DNA from: Enterobacter sp. JUb54
Lineage (GTDB): Bacteria; Pseudomonadota; Gammaproteobacteria; Enterobacterales; Enterobacteriaceae
Reading direction: 5' to 3'
DNA: 64,000 bases
NCBI RefSeq assembly: GCF_014298075.1
Contig: NZ_CP060418.1
Location: 2,604,001-2,668,000 of the forward strand
Part shown: piece by piece, positions 53,947-63,384 of the stretch
How positions within the stretch are numbered: position 1 is the first letter of the stretch
Layout of the letters: every line of letters starts with the position of its first letter
Position numbers and translations under genes: made by a program
Notes under the pieces: model-generated
The model's input: the letters and a program-made list of their open reading frames with translations, nothing else
What the model was told of the DNA's origin: nothing
Database searches by the model: none

Positions 53947-54630
53947 TTACAGATGCAGCGTGCGCTGAGCGGATGGCATCCAGGTTCGGGAAACGAGCTC
54001 GGTACGATTGACCACGTCGGTCTTGGCGAAAATATTGCGTAAGTGGGTTTTCACGGTGGAGAGCGAAATATCCATCTGGCGGGCGATCAGCTTATTACTG
54101 GCCCCTTCGCGCACCATACCGACCACTTCACGCTCTTTGGCGGTCAGCATCATTGGCAGGTCATCTTCCTGCTCGAGACAGTCGTGAATAGCCAGCTCCA
54201 CCAGCGGCAGTACCGCCTGGGCGCGCAGGCGCTCTTCGCTGGAGAACGGCGCGTCGCGCATTAAGGAGATACCGGCAATTATGCGTCGGTCGCGGCGGAT
54301 AAAGACTTCCGTCATGTCGCGGACGTTATTCGGCAGCATAAACTCGTGATAATAGTGACGGTGGCGGTCGCACACCCCCGGCGTCATCGCCGCCATGGTA
54401 ATCGCCTGGTGGCTAAAGCGGGATGGCAGCAGCGGGTCCAGCGGCTGAAAACATTCCAGATATTGTTGATGCGTATTGGCCGAAATATTATGCAAAATAT
54501 AGTCTTCGGGTGTTAAACGCTGATTAACCCGATAAAAAACCGCCGATGACAGTGGAATTAACTGTGAAATAGTCTGTAAACAACGGGCAATTATCGCATC
54601 ATTACGACTGGCTTTTAATAAAGCAGACAT
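53947..54630 (-). CDS. moaR: LuxR-family regulator, MoaR-like monoamine regulon activator
   Basis: A 227-residue protein, about 26 kDa. The C-terminal LuxR helix-turn-helix is LTAKEREVVGMVREGASNKLIARQMDISLSTVKTHLRN (about residues 160-200); the N-terminal part (HNISANTHQQYLECFQPLDPLLP) has no recognised sensory domain. ATG 54630 follows GGGAGGGGAATC; the frame runs further upstream without a site. Size, class and position beside atsBA and moaEF fit MoaR, described in Klebsiella as the activator of tyramine oxidase and arylsulfatase genes. The symbol rests on this context. Confidence 0.75.
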   Translation of the reverse strand: MSALLKASRNDAIIARCLQTISQLIPLSSAVFYRVNQRLTPEDYILHNISANTHQQYLECFQPLDPLLPSRFSHQAITMAAMTPGVCDRHRHYYHEFMLPNNVRDMTEVFIRRDRRIIAGISLMRDAPFSSEERLRAQAVLPLVELAIHDCLEQEDDLPMMLTAKEREVVGMVREGASNKLIARQMDISLSTVKTHLRNIFAKTDVVNRTELVSRTWMPSAQRTLHL

Positions 54631-54728
54631 GATTCCCCTCCCGTCGAGGTGAAAGTGCGTTAAACGCGGATGAAGACCAGATAGATGAAGCATACATTTC
54701 ACATTTAAGTAACACAATCATTAACATA

Positions 54729-54775
54729 TTAACAGTGTGATATGGGTTGCAAAAAATTATTCAACACACTGTTAA
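54729..54775. promoter_or_regulatory. Perfect 11-bp inverted repeat in the moaR-atsB control region
   Basis: TTAACAGTGTG (54729-54739) and CACACTGTTAA (54765-54775) are exact reverse complements, 25 bp apart (36 bp centre to centre). They lie in the AT-rich 416-bp gap (54631-55046) between the divergent moaR and atsB genes, where a dimeric activator such as the LuxR-type protein would bind. Nothing else in the gap looks genic. Confidence 0.55.
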
Positions 54776-55046
54776 TTAAAGAGTTAATAATCCACATACC
54801 GTGTTGTTATCGACATTACATTAAAACATAAACAAAAGTTATTAACCTAATGGCCGCTCGCCGCGTCAGGGTTTTGCTCCCGCCGTTTTTTTATCAGTAA
54901 CTCGTCCTTTAGAACGAGTGATTTTTTTAAGCGCTACTCTATACCTAATAAATATTTTCTTATCCGCTGCTTAACCATTCCCGGAAGCGCAGCTTTGTGC
55001 TGCCCAAATAATAGCGTTCGCCGGAAAAATAAATACGGAGCCATTG

Positions 55047-56237
55047 ATGCTGAATATCGCCGCGCTACGCCAGCAGCAAATTCCGCTGGCCATTGAACCC
55101 CGGGCAACGGTGCCCTTTCATATTCTGATCAAGCCGATTGGCCCGGCCTGCAATCTCGCCTGTCGCTACTGTTACTACCCGCAGGGCGACACCCCGGTGC
55201 AAAAAATGGACGATGCAATGCTGGCGTCGTTTATTCGCCGCTATATTGCCGCCCAGCCCCCCAGCGCACGGGAGATCAATTTTGTCTGGCAAGGCGGCGA
55301 GCCGCTGCTGGCCGGCCTGAGCTTTTATAAAAAAGCGCTGGCGCTACAGCAGCAGTATGCCCCGCCGGGAGTGACGATCAGCAACAGCCTGCAAACCAAC
55401 GCGACGCTAATCAACGATGCGTGGTGCCGCCTGTTTCATGAGCATCGCTTTACGATTGGCGTCAGTCTCGAAGGTAGCGAAGCGCTGCAAAACCAGCACC
55501 GCCCGGATAAGCGCGGCCAGGCCAGCTATCCGGCGGCGCTGCGCGGCATCGCCCTGCTGCATCAGCATCAGGTGGAATTCAATTTACTGGTGGTGGTACA
55601 TGACGCGATGACCCGCCATGCGGCCGCCATTTACGACCACGTTGTCAGCCTGGGCGCTCGCTATCTGCAATTTCAGCCGCTGATGAGCGAAGGCGACGCC
55701 CTGCAGCAGGGCTACCAGCTGAGCGCCGACAACTGGGGACGCTTTATGGTGGCGGTCTGGCATCAGTGGCGCAAACGCTGCGATATGGGGCGGGTGTTCG
55801 TGATGAATATCGAACAGGCGTGGGGGCAATACTTCACCCATACCAGCGCCACCTGCGTCCACGCGGCCCGCTGCGGCAGCAATCTGGTGATGGAGCCAGA
55901 CGGCCAGCTGTACGCCTGCGACCATCTGATTAACGACCGTCATCACCTCGGCGCGCTCAGCGAACAGACGCTGGCCCAGGCGGTCGATAGCGCCACGCAC
56001 CTGCCCTTCGGGCGCGAAAAAAGCCGCCGCCGGGAGTGTCAGAGCTGCCCGGTGAATATGGTCTGCCAGGGCGGCTGTCCCGCCCATCTCAACGACGCCG
56101 GTTACAACCGGCTGTGTGCCGGCTACTTCCGCTTTTTTAACGCAATCCTCGCCCCGTTGCGCCCGTATTCCCGGGACATGAACGGCCTGCGGGCCTGGCG
56201 AGCCGCCTTTGTCGACAGCCAGCAGCCTGCTGGCTAA
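55047..56237 (+). CDS. atsB: AtsB, anaerobic sulfatase-maturating enzyme (radical SAM/SPASM)
   Basis: A 396-residue radical SAM enzyme. The 4Fe-4S motif [10 protein letters not shown] is near residues 35-44. A SPASM domain at about 255-365 has the auxiliary cluster cysteines in [25 protein letters not shown] and [19 protein letters not shown]. It converts the active-site Ser of the sulfatase encoded next door to formylglycine without oxygen. ATG 55047 follows CGGAG; a TTG one codon earlier is unlikely. Sequence closely resembles Klebsiella AtsB as I recall it. First gene of the ats operon. Confidence 0.95.
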   Translation: MLNIAALRQQQIPLAIEPRATVPFHILIKPIGPACNLACRYCYYPQGDTPVQKMDDAMLASFIRRYIAAQPPSAREINFVWQGGEPLLAGLSFYKKALALQQQYAPPGVTISNSLQTNATLINDAWCRLFHEHRFTIGVSLEGSEALQNQHRPDKRGQASYPAALRGIALLHQHQVEFNLLVVVHDAMTRHAAAIYDHVVSLGARYLQFQPLMSEGDALQQGYQLSADNWGRFMVAVWHQWRKRCDMGRVFVMNIEQAWGQYFTHTSATCVHAARCGSNLVMEPDGQLYACDHLINDRHHLGALSEQTLAQAVDSATHLPFGREKSRRRECQSCPVNMVCQGGCPAHLNDAGYNRLCAGYFRFFNAILAPLRPYSRDMNGLRAWRAAFVDSQQPAG

Positions 56238-56311
56238 CCGATACCACTCCCGTGTCGCGCCGTCTGCTTAGCGGGTGCGCCACCTTCCGAGCCAGTACAG
56301 GAGAATACGCA

Positions 56312-58045
56312 GTGAATAAAACAGCAGTGGCCGCCACCCTGGGCATGATCCTCTCCGGCGCAGCGCACAGTGCGCAAACCGAACGCCCCAACGTGATCGT
56401 TATTATCGCCGACGACATGGGCTATTCCGATATCAGCCCCTTTGGTGGCGAAATCCCGACGCCCAACCTGCAGGCGATGGCCGAACAGGGCGTGCGTATG
56501 AGCCAGTATTACACCTCGCCGATGTCCGCCCCGGCGCGTTCGATGTTGTTAACCGGCAATACCAATCAACAGGCGGGTATGGGCGGCATGTGGTGGTACG
56601 ACAGCACCATCGGTAAAGAGGGCTACGAGCTGCGCCTCACCGACCGCGTCACCACCATGGCGGAACGCTTTAAAGATGCCGGCTATAACACCCTGATGGC
56701 CGGGAAATGGCACCTCGGTTTCGTGCCCGGCGCCACGCCGAAAGACCGCGGGTTTAGCCACTCGTTCGCCTTTATGGGCGGCGGCACCAGCCATTTTAAC
56801 GACGCGGTACCGCTGGGCACGGTCGAGGCGTTCCACACCTACTACACCCGCGACGGCCAGCGCGTGTCGCTCCCCGACAACTTTTACTCCAGCGAAGCCT
56901 ACGCCAGCCAGATGAATGAGTGGATCAAACAGACCCCGTCGGAACAGCCGGTGTTCGCCTGGCTGGCCTTTACCGCGCCCCATGACCCGCTGCAGGCGCC
57001 GGACGAGTGGATCGCACGTTTTAAAGGCCAGTATGAACAGGGCTACGCCGAGGTCTATCGCCAGCGCATTGCCCGCCTGAAGGCGCTGGGGATCCTCCAT
57101 GACGACACGCCGCTTCCTGGCCTCGATCTCGATAAAGAGTGGGAAGCACTGACGCCGGAGCAGCAAAAATACACCGCCAAAGTGATGCAGGTCTACGCGG
57201 CGATGATCGCCAATATGGACGCGCAGATAGGCTCGGTGATGGCGACGCTGAAGCAGACCGGGCGTGATAAAAACACCGTGCTGCTCTTTTTAACCGATAA
57301 CGGCGCCAACCCGGCGGAAGGCTTTTACTACGAATCGGAACCGTCGTTCTGGAAGCAGTTCGACAACAGCTACCAGAACATCGGGCGTAAAGGCTCGTTC
57401 GTCTCCTACGGCCCGCACTGGGCCAACGTCAGCAACGCCCCTTACGCCCGCTACCACAAAACCACCAGCGGCCAGGGGGGGATCAACACCGACTTTATGA
57501 TCTCCGCTCCCGGAATTGTGCATAACGGTAAGATCGACACCTCCACCATGGCGGTGTACGACGTCGCCCCGACCTTATATGAGTTCGCCGGTATCGATGC
57601 CACTAAACCGCTGGCGAAAAAACCGGTGCTGCCGATGGTCGGCGTCAGCTTTAAGCGCTATCTGACCGGCGAAACCCAGCAGCCGCCACGCTCCTCCTAC
57701 GGCGTCGAACTGCATAACCAGGCCGCCTGGGTTGACGGCGACTGGAAGCTGCGGCGGCTGGTGAAAACCTTCCCGCAGGCCGGCGATGCGCCATGGGGGC
57801 TGTTCAATCTTAAACTCGACCCGCTGGAGACCCACGATGTCGCGGCGCAATATCCGCAGCGGGTGCAGGCGATGAGCGATGCCTATGCGGCGTTTGCCAA
57901 ACGCACCATGGTGGTCCACGCCGACGGCAAGCTGATTGACTACGCCGGTATTGACAGCAAAACCGGCCGCTATCTCGCCGTCGATCCCCAGACCATGGAG
58001 GCCGTTCCAGCCCCGCAGGCCATTCCTGTGAGCCAGGGCAACTGA
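56312..58045 (+). CDS. atsA: AtsA, periplasmic arylsulfatase (Ser-type)
   Basis: 577 residues starting at GTG 56312, which has CAGGAG 8 bases upstream; the frame extends to 56252 but that part lacks a signal. With this start the signal peptide is [21 protein letters not shown] and the modified Ser is residue 72 in [13 protein letters not shown], the site known in Klebsiella AtsA. Metal ligands include IADDMGYSD and [10 protein letters not shown]. It hydrolyses aryl sulfate esters in the periplasm to provide sulfate. The Ser rather than Cys explains the need for AtsB, encoded 74 bp upstream. Confidence 0.96.
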   Translation: MNKTAVAATLGMILSGAAHSAQTERPNVIVIIADDMGYSDISPFGGEIPTPNLQAMAEQGVRMSQYYTSPMSAPARSMLLTGNTNQQAGMGGMWWYDSTIGKEGYELRLTDRVTTMAERFKDAGYNTLMAGKWHLGFVPGATPKDRGFSHSFAFMGGGTSHFNDAVPLGTVEAFHTYYTRDGQRVSLPDNFYSSEAYASQMNEWIKQTPSEQPVFAWLAFTAPHDPLQAPDEWIARFKGQYEQGYAEVYRQRIARLKALGILHDDTPLPGLDLDKEWEALTPEQQKYTAKVMQVYAAMIANMDAQIGSVMATLKQTGRDKNTVLLFLTDNGANPAEGFYYESEPSFWKQFDNSYQNIGRKGSFVSYGPHWANVSNAPYARYHKTTSGQGGINTDFMISAPGIVHNGKIDTSTMAVYDVAPTLYEFAGIDATKPLAKKPVLPMVGVSFKRYLTGETQQPPRSSYGVELHNQAAWVDGDWKLRRLVKTFPQAGDAPWGLFNLKLDPLETHDVAAQYPQRVQAMSDAYAAFAKRTMVVHADGKLIDYAGIDSKTGRYLAVDPQTMEAVPAPQAIPVSQGN

Positions 58046-58050
58046 ACGAC

Positions 58051-58082
58051 CCCGGCTCTCGTTCTTCCGGACGATAGCCGGG
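58051..58082 (+). terminator. Terminator after atsA
   Basis: CCCGGCT and AGCCGGG (7-bp stem, 18-base loop) start 6 bp after the atsA stop; CCCCCTTTTTAAG follows about 10 bases later. It separates atsBA from moaEF. Confidence 0.5.
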
Positions 58083-58133
58083 ATCTGGCCCCCTTTTTAA
58101 GGTAGGAAAAACGCAGGTAACGGGAGAAACAGA

Positions 58134-58916
58134 ATGGCTAGAGTGGTGGTGGTAACCGGCGGTGGAACCGGCATCGGCGCCGCCTGTGCGCGGCAGATGT
58201 CGGCGGCGGGCGATACGGTCATTATTATCGGACGCCGCCTCGCCCCTCTGCAGGCGCTGGCACAGGAGACCGGCGCGCTGGCGCTGACCGGCGATGCCGC
58301 CAGCGGTAGCGACTGGCAGCACCATCTGCTGCCGGCCATTCTCGCGCAAGAGGGCGGTATCGACGTCTTGCTGTGCTGCGCCGGCGGAATGGGCAACAGC
58401 GCGGCGGCGCAGACCAGCGACCAGCAGTGGCGTCAGGCGCTGGAGAGCAATCTCGACAGCGCTTTCGCCAGCGTCCGCGCCTGCCTGCCGTCGCTGATGG
58501 CCCGTCGTGGCAACGTGCTGTTTGTCGCCTCGATCGCTTCTCTCGCCGCCGGTCCCGAGGCCTGCGGCTACGTCACCGCCAAACACGCGCTGATCGGCCT
58601 GATGCGCTCAGTCGCCAGGGATTATGGCCCGCAGGGGGTACGCGCCAACGCTATCTGCCCCGGCTGGGTCACCACGCCGATGGCCGACGAGGAAATGCAG
58701 CCGCTGATGGCCGCTCAGGGCATCAGCCTTGAGCAGGCCTATCGCCAGGTGTGCCGCGATGTGCCGCTGCGCCGTCCCGCCAGCGCCCAGGAGATCGCCC
58801 TCGCCTGTCAGTTTCTGTGCTCCCCGCAGGCATCGATCATCAGCGGCGCTACCCTGGTTGCCGACGGCGGCGCCAGCGCGGTGGATGTCCCGACCCTGGC
58901 GTTCTCTTCCCCTTAG
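58134..58916 (+). CDS. moaE: SDR family oxidoreductase, MoaE-like
   Basis: A 260-residue short-chain dehydrogenase. The cofactor motif is TGGGTGIGAACA (residues 8-19), catalytic Ser in FVASIASLAAG and YVTAK with Tyr/Lys, and the C-terminal SGATLVADGGAS is typical of classical SDRs. GGGAGAAACAG precedes ATG. It sits directly before a MoaF-family gene; the Klebsiella moa operon of the monoamine regulon has an SDR (MoaE) before MoaF, hence the symbol, which rests on gene order. This moaE is unrelated to the molybdopterin synthase gene of the same name. Confidence 0.8.
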   Translation: MARVVVVTGGGTGIGAACARQMSAAGDTVIIIGRRLAPLQALAQETGALALTGDAASGSDWQHHLLPAILAQEGGIDVLLCCAGGMGNSAAAQTSDQQWRQALESNLDSAFASVRACLPSLMARRGNVLFVASIASLAAGPEACGYVTAKHALIGLMRSVARDYGPQGVRANAICPGWVTTPMADEEMQPLMAAQGISLEQAYRQVCRDVPLRRPASAQEIALACQFLCSPQASIISGATLVADGGASAVDVPTLAFSSP

Positions 58917-58939
58917 TCAATAAGCAAAAAGGAACTCAC

Positions 58940-59731
58940 ATGACCGCAGAAGCCGTATTTATTCAGGTCGGCGCCCTGGCCGATGGTTTTGCCCCGCACG
59001 GCAACGTGTTGCCCGTCGCCACGTTACCCAGCGGGGAATCTCTGACCTTTTATCTGCCGGACGGAATCCGCCATCAGCTGCAGATTGCCGATGCACACAA
59101 CCTTATCTGGAACGGGCAGCCGGTTGCCGGGCGCATCACCGCCCTGCGCCCCGACGTACTGTTTATCGACTTTCTCGATCCCGATCGGCAGCACGCCAGC
59201 ATCAGCGCGGTGTGCAATCTGACGCAGCACAACGCCACCCTGGTTTACGGCGCGCTGCCCACCGAGCAAGCCGCTCGCCTGGATGCCTTCAGCCGCGTCG
59301 AGCAGGGTCTGCCGCTGACGGCGGTTGAGGTGAGTTTCCATTTTGCGCGTCTGAACCGCGAGCCGGGGCCGCTGCCGGCGTTCACCGGGGCGCTGGTGGG
59401 GATGCGCAACCAGTACACCTACAGCCCGACCGAGCGCTACGAGCATATTTATCTCAACGATAATTTCTATGCCTGGCAGTGTCTGGATGGAGTGGAAAAG
59501 GGGCTGGCGGATGTCGACCGCTGTCATTATGTGCAGGTGGCAGACGATCTGACGCTGTTCGTCTGGCGGGAAAAAATCATCCCGACGTTAGGGGTGATCC
59601 TGATCGATCTTCAGCAGATGCGCACCGACGGCAAGATCCTCGGCTATCAGGGCAGCGATTTTTCCGCGCTGAGTAATTTCCCGGTCGGGGCCAGCGCGGA
59701 GATCCTCAATGTCACGACGCATCGGTCATAA
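58940..59731 (+). CDS. moaF: MoaF, monoamine regulon protein
   Basis: A 263-residue protein with the two MoaF domains: the N-terminal lipocalin-like MoaF (about 20-110, ESLTFYLPDGIRHQLQIAD) and a C-terminal MoaF_C domain (about 150-260, YSPTERYEHIYLNDNFYAWQCLDG and VDRCHYVQVADDLTLFVWREKIIPTLGV). Despite the database name it is not linked to molybdenum cofactor synthesis; it is part of the Klebsiella monoamine (tyramine) regulon. ATG 58940 follows AAAAAGGAACTCACA, 23 bp after moaE. Confidence 0.88.
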   Translation: MTAEAVFIQVGALADGFAPHGNVLPVATLPSGESLTFYLPDGIRHQLQIADAHNLIWNGQPVAGRITALRPDVLFIDFLDPDRQHASISAVCNLTQHNATLVYGALPTEQAARLDAFSRVEQGLPLTAVEVSFHFARLNREPGPLPAFTGALVGMRNQYTYSPTERYEHIYLNDNFYAWQCLDGVEKGLADVDRCHYVQVADDLTLFVWREKIIPTLGVILIDLQQMRTDGKILGYQGSDFSALSNFPVGASAEILNVTTHRS

Positions 59732-59758
59732 CCGGCGATAACGGGACTGACGTTGAAA

Positions 59759-59782
59759 CACCGGAGCCGGCTGGCTCCGGTG
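59759..59782. terminator. Bidirectional terminator between moaF and the aldo/keto reductase gene
   Basis: CACCGGAGCC-GGCT-GGCTCCGGTG is a 10-bp perfect stem with a tetraloop between two convergent genes, 27 bp from moaF and 7 bp from the reductase stop. Confidence 0.7.
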
Positions 59783-59789
59783 CCGTAGG

Positions 59790-60752
59790 TCAGGCGCTGG
59801 CAATTTCCAGACGCGCCAGCTGCGCGGCGTTGAGCGTCAGCTGTGCCGCACGGGCAAAGCTTTCCACCTGAGCCACGCTGGTCGCACTGGCGATCGGCGC
59901 ACTCACCCCTTCACGATGCATCAGCCAGGCCAGCGCCACTTCGGCGGGTTTCGCCTTGTGCTGGGCGGCCACCTCGTCCAGCGTATCGAGAATGCGCATA
60001 CCGCGCGGGTTGAGATATTTACCAATGCCGCCGCCGCGCTGGCTTTGCGTCAGATCGGACTGCTGGCGGTATTTACCGGTTAAGAAACCGGAGGCCAGGC
60101 TGTAGTAGGTGACGACGCCAATATCGCGCGTGGTGCACAGGTCGCACAGCGCCCCTTCAAACGCCGAACGGTGATAAAGATTGTACTCCGGTTGCAGCAC
60201 CTGCCAGGCCGGCAGCCCCTCTTTGCGTGCCACCTCCAGCGCGGCGGAAAGCTGCAGCGCATCGAGATTGGACGCGCCGGTAGCGCGGATTTTCCCGCTC
60301 TGCTGCAGGCCATGAAACGCCTCTAACGTCTCCGCAAGCGGGGTTTCCGGGTCCGGCCAGTGAGCAAAATAGAGGTCGATATAATCGGTGTTCAGACGAC
60401 GCAGCGATGCTTCCACAGCCTGTTGGATCCAGGCTTTCTTCAGCCCTTTTTGCCCTGGAAGCCCTAAATCAGCCCCCACTTTGGTGAAGATTTTCACCTT
60501 ATCGCGCATGCCGGGACGCGCCTGCAACCAGCGGCCGATAATGGTTTCAGATTCGCCGCCCTGATTGCCATCCACCCAGCGGGAGTAGACATCGGCGGTA
60601 TCAATGGCGTCAAAGCCGTGATCAACGAAAGCATCAAGAATGGCAAAACTGGTTTTCTCATCGCAGGTCCAACCAAAAACGTTGCCGCCAAAGACCAGCG
60701 GGGCGATGGAAAATCCGGTTTTGCCCAAGGGACGTGTATTCATGCCGTTCAC
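59790..60752 (-). CDS. Aldo/keto reductase
   Basis: A 320-residue NADPH-type aldo/keto reductase. The catalytic tetrad is visible as DTADVYSRW (Asp, Tyr), IFTKVG (Lys) and DLYFAHWPDPETP (His). Layout is that of the YajO/YghZ-like bacterial group. It reduces aldehydes or ketones, possibly with broad specificity. AAGGAGTGAACGGC precedes the ATG. It stands alone between convergent moaF and the binding-protein gene; membership in the monoamine group is not shown. Confidence 0.92.
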   Translation of the reverse strand: MNGMNTRPLGKTGFSIAPLVFGGNVFGWTCDEKTSFAILDAFVDHGFDAIDTADVYSRWVDGNQGGESETIIGRWLQARPGMRDKVKIFTKVGADLGLPGQKGLKKAWIQQAVEASLRRLNTDYIDLYFAHWPDPETPLAETLEAFHGLQQSGKIRATGASNLDALQLSAALEVARKEGLPAWQVLQPEYNLYHRSAFEGALCDLCTTRDIGVVTYYSLASGFLTGKYRQQSDLTQSQRGGGIGKYLNPRGMRILDTLDEVAAQHKAKPAEVALAWLMHREGVSAPIASATSVAQVESFARAAQLTLNAAQLARLEIASA

Positions 60753-60837
60753 TCCTTATCGCTTATATTCTGCATCCTTCGGTACACCGCAAGGGCTGGA
60801 AAGGACAATCATGGGATAGTAAGAAAAGGAATCTTGA

Positions 60838-60859
60838 GGCGGGCTAATCCGTGCCCGCC
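60838..60859 (-). terminator. Hairpin after the binding-protein gene
   Basis: GGCGGGC-N8-GCCCGCC, a 7-bp stem 15 bp beyond the binding-protein stop on the minus strand. No clear T-run. Confidence 0.5.
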
Positions 60860-60874
60860 GGACGCATTACCACA

Positions 60875-61651
60875 TTATGTTCCGGAATAGACGTCAAAGC
60901 TAAAATATTTACCCGACAGTTTTTTATAGGTCCCGTCGGCCAGAATGGTGGCAATCGCGCCGTTAATTTCCTGACGCAGGGCGTCGTCTTCTTTGCGCAG
61001 GCCAATCGCCGCGCCGGCACCGAACAGCGTATTATCCTGCAAACTTCCGCCGACGAAGGCGAAATCTTTGCCCTGAGGCTGCTGCAGGAAGCTATAGTCC
61101 GCCATCATCCCGGACAGCACCGCGCCATCGATACGCCCGGATTCCAGATCCCGCACCACGCTGTCAGCTCCCTGATAGGCCACGATATTGATGCCCGCCG
61201 GGCGCCAGTGCTGGTTGACGTAGGTTTCCTGCGCCGACCCTTGCTCCACGCCGATGGTTTTGCCTTTCAGCTGCTCTGGCGTGTTGCCCGTCAGGGTGTT
61301 TTTGCGCGCCACGAGGAACACCGGGCCGTTATACAGTTTATCGGTAAAGCCAATCTGTTCTTTACGCTTTTCGGTCATATACATCCCGGAGAGAATCGCG
61401 TCGAATTTGCGCGCCTTCAGCGCCGGGATAATGCCGTCGAAATTGCTTTCGACCCACACGCATTTTGCCTTGAGCTGCGCGCAGATAGCGTTGCCTAAAT
61501 CAATATCAAACCCCGCCAGCTTGCCCTGCGGGTCTTTCCATTCAAAGGGCGCGAAAGTGGGATCGACGCCAAAGCGAATTTCCTTTTGCCCTGCGGCCAG
61601 CGCCGATGTTGAGGCCATCAGCGCAACCCACAGCAGAAGAGATTTTTTCAT
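60875..61651 (-). CDS. Lysine/arginine/ornithine-type periplasmic binding protein (HisJ/ArgT-like)
   Basis: A 258-residue family 3 solute-binding protein with a signal peptide (KKSLLLWVALMASTSALA). Family pieces are IRFGVDPTFAPFEWKDPQGKLAGFDIDLGNAIC, the Cys pair of the ArgT/HisJ lobe (C53/C60 region) and MTEKRKEQIGFTD. It binds a basic or related amino acid. No permease or ATPase follows, so it must share a transporter encoded elsewhere. It lies 19 bp after the M20 amidohydrolase gene in the same direction, suggesting that the hydrolase product or substrate is its ligand. Confidence 0.92.
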   Translation of the reverse strand: MKKSLLLWVALMASTSALAAGQKEIRFGVDPTFAPFEWKDPQGKLAGFDIDLGNAICAQLKAKCVWVESNFDGIIPALKARKFDAILSGMYMTEKRKEQIGFTDKLYNGPVFLVARKNTLTGNTPEQLKGKTIGVEQGSAQETYVNQHWRPAGINIVAYQGADSVVRDLESGRIDGAVLSGMMADYSFLQQPQGKDFAFVGGSLQDNTLFGAGAAIGLRKEDDALRQEINGAIATILADGTYKKLSGKYFSFDVYSGT

Positions 61652-61670
61652 TTTTTATCAGCTCCAGAGA

Positions 61671-62849
61671 TCAACGGCAGTGTGTTTCAACTAACCGGGC
61701 GAAGAATGACGCGCCGGTGGTAATAATGTCATCGTTAAAGTCATAGCCAGGGTTATGCACCATGCAGCTCCCTTTACCGCCCTTCTCGCCGTTGCCCAGC
61801 AGGAAGTAACAGCCGGGACGCGCCTGCAGCATAAAGGCGAAATCCTCGCTGGCGTTCATCGGCGCCACCGAAGGCAGCACCTGCTCGGGGCCAAAGACCT
61901 CCAGCGCCAGCGATTTGGCGAACGCCGTCTCCGCGTCGCTATTGGTCAGCACCGGATAAGAGTCGTAGACCGCAACCTCGCTGGTTGCGCCATAGCTCTT
62001 GGCGGTGAACTCGGCGATCTCATGGATACGTTTAATCAGCAGATCGCGCACTTCCGGCTTCATCGCGCGCACGGTCAGCTCCATCACCGCGCTTTCCGGG
62101 ATGACGTTGGAGGCAATACCGGCCTGGAAAGTCCCGACGGTGACAACCGCGGTTTCTCCCGGCGGCACGTTGCGGGCAACAATGCTTTGCAGCGACATCA
62201 CCAGCGCCGAGCCGGCGACAATCGGGTCGATGGCACGTTCCGGGTGAGCGCCGTGACCGCCGTAGCCGTGAATGGTTATCTTCACCGTATCCGCCGAGGC
62301 CATAAAGTTACCGGCATAGAAGCCCAGCTTGCCGACCGGCAGCCCCGGCATATTGTGCAGCGCGAAAACGCTATCGCAGGGGAAGCGTTCAAACAGACCG
62401 TCTTTAATCATCAGATCCGCCCCGCCGATGGCCTCTTCCGCCGGCTGGAAAATCAGGTGCACGGTGCCGTTAAACTGGCAGGCTGGCGAGGCAATATACT
62501 TCGCTGCCGCCAAAAGGATGGTGGTATGACCGTCATGGCCGCAGGCGTGCATTTTTCCAGGAGCGGTGCTGGCCCACGGCAGATCGGTGGTTTCAAAGAT
62601 CGGCAGCGCGTCCATGTCGGCGCGCAGACCAATCGTGCGCCCCGGCTGGCCTTTTGTTAATGAGCCCACCACTCCGGTTTTACCCAATTCACGAGTGACC
62701 GCGTAGCCCCATTCCGCCAGTTTTTCCGCCACCAGCTCGCTGGTATTAAACTCCTCCAGACTTAATTCCGGATGGGCATGTAAATAATGACGGATCGCAA
62801 TCATTTCATCTTCAGCGGCTTTAATTTCTGGAATCACAAAATCGGTCAT
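61671..62849 (-). CDS. M20-family amidohydrolase (hippurate/N-acyl-amino-acid hydrolase-like)
   Basis: A 392-residue metallopeptidase-like enzyme of the M20D group. Metal ligands are in MHACGHDGHTTILLAAAK, FQPAEEAIGGADLMI (Glu-Glu), YGGHGAHPERAIDPI and the C-terminal APMNASEDFAFML. These enzymes cleave N-acyl or N-aroyl amino acids such as hippurate or N-acetyl amino acids, and some indoleacetyl conjugates. No signal peptide, so it acts in the cytosol. It forms a two-gene unit with a basic-amino-acid-type binding protein downstream. Confidence 0.92.
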   Translation of the reverse strand: MTDFVIPEIKAAEDEMIAIRHYLHAHPELSLEEFNTSELVAEKLAEWGYAVTRELGKTGVVGSLTKGQPGRTIGLRADMDALPIFETTDLPWASTAPGKMHACGHDGHTTILLAAAKYIASPACQFNGTVHLIFQPAEEAIGGADLMIKDGLFERFPCDSVFALHNMPGLPVGKLGFYAGNFMASADTVKITIHGYGGHGAHPERAIDPIVAGSALVMSLQSIVARNVPPGETAVVTVGTFQAGIASNVIPESAVMELTVRAMKPEVRDLLIKRIHEIAEFTAKSYGATSEVAVYDSYPVLTNSDAETAFAKSLALEVFGPEQVLPSVAPMNASEDFAFMLQARPGCYFLLGNGEKGGKGSCMVHNPGYDFNDDIITTGASFFARLVETHCR

Positions 62850-63384
62850 GCCGGTCTCCGGGAATAAGGAATAAATGTCCTGAATAAATCAGGCTTCAGA
62901 CAAACGGTTGCTGGGGAGCGAGAAAGTCGGAAGCAGTAGCGTCAACGAACAGGTTCAGACAATTAACTTATCTGGATAACTATTTAATGCAAGTAGGATT
63001 TCTGATTTCTGCAGCCGACCTCATCGCATTTACTCATGATTATTCAGCATGTTATCTTTCAGCGTCGTCAGAAATGAAGTTGCCAAAACACCGCCAGCCA
63101 TCACGGAATATCCACAACACAAATCACGCAATATTCAGTTAAACAGACCATGGTTAAGGCTAAGTTTAAATATAAACTTTTAATACTTGGATTATTAACG
63201 CGTTTTTACTCTACGATTATCGGTCTTAAATCAGCGTGTCATTAGCAGGGATGAACTCAAGCAGCGTCATGGTTGCAGGATGCACAGACGCGCTCGCCCC
63301 GTGGCGTTATGCAGGCCCCGTGAGCGAGTGAGAGATAATGACAGCGCTTTATGAATGACCTGCCGAATACAGTAGAACTTAACA
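62850..63384. other. 535-bp AT-rich intergenic region
   Basis: No supportable gene. It contains the promoters of the M20 hydrolase (minus) and the SYLF lipoprotein (plus). AAGTTTA-AATA-TAAACTT (63162-63179) is a perfect 7-bp-arm palindrome, and CCTGA-N5-TCAGG lies at 62879-62893. Neither is a motif I recognise. Confidence 0.4.

Noticed and set aside
58134-59731. Molybdenum cofactor genes suggested by the names moaE/moaF
   Set aside because: The first protein is a plain SDR and the second a lipocalin-like MoaF; neither resembles molybdopterin synthase. The names refer to the monoamine regulon.
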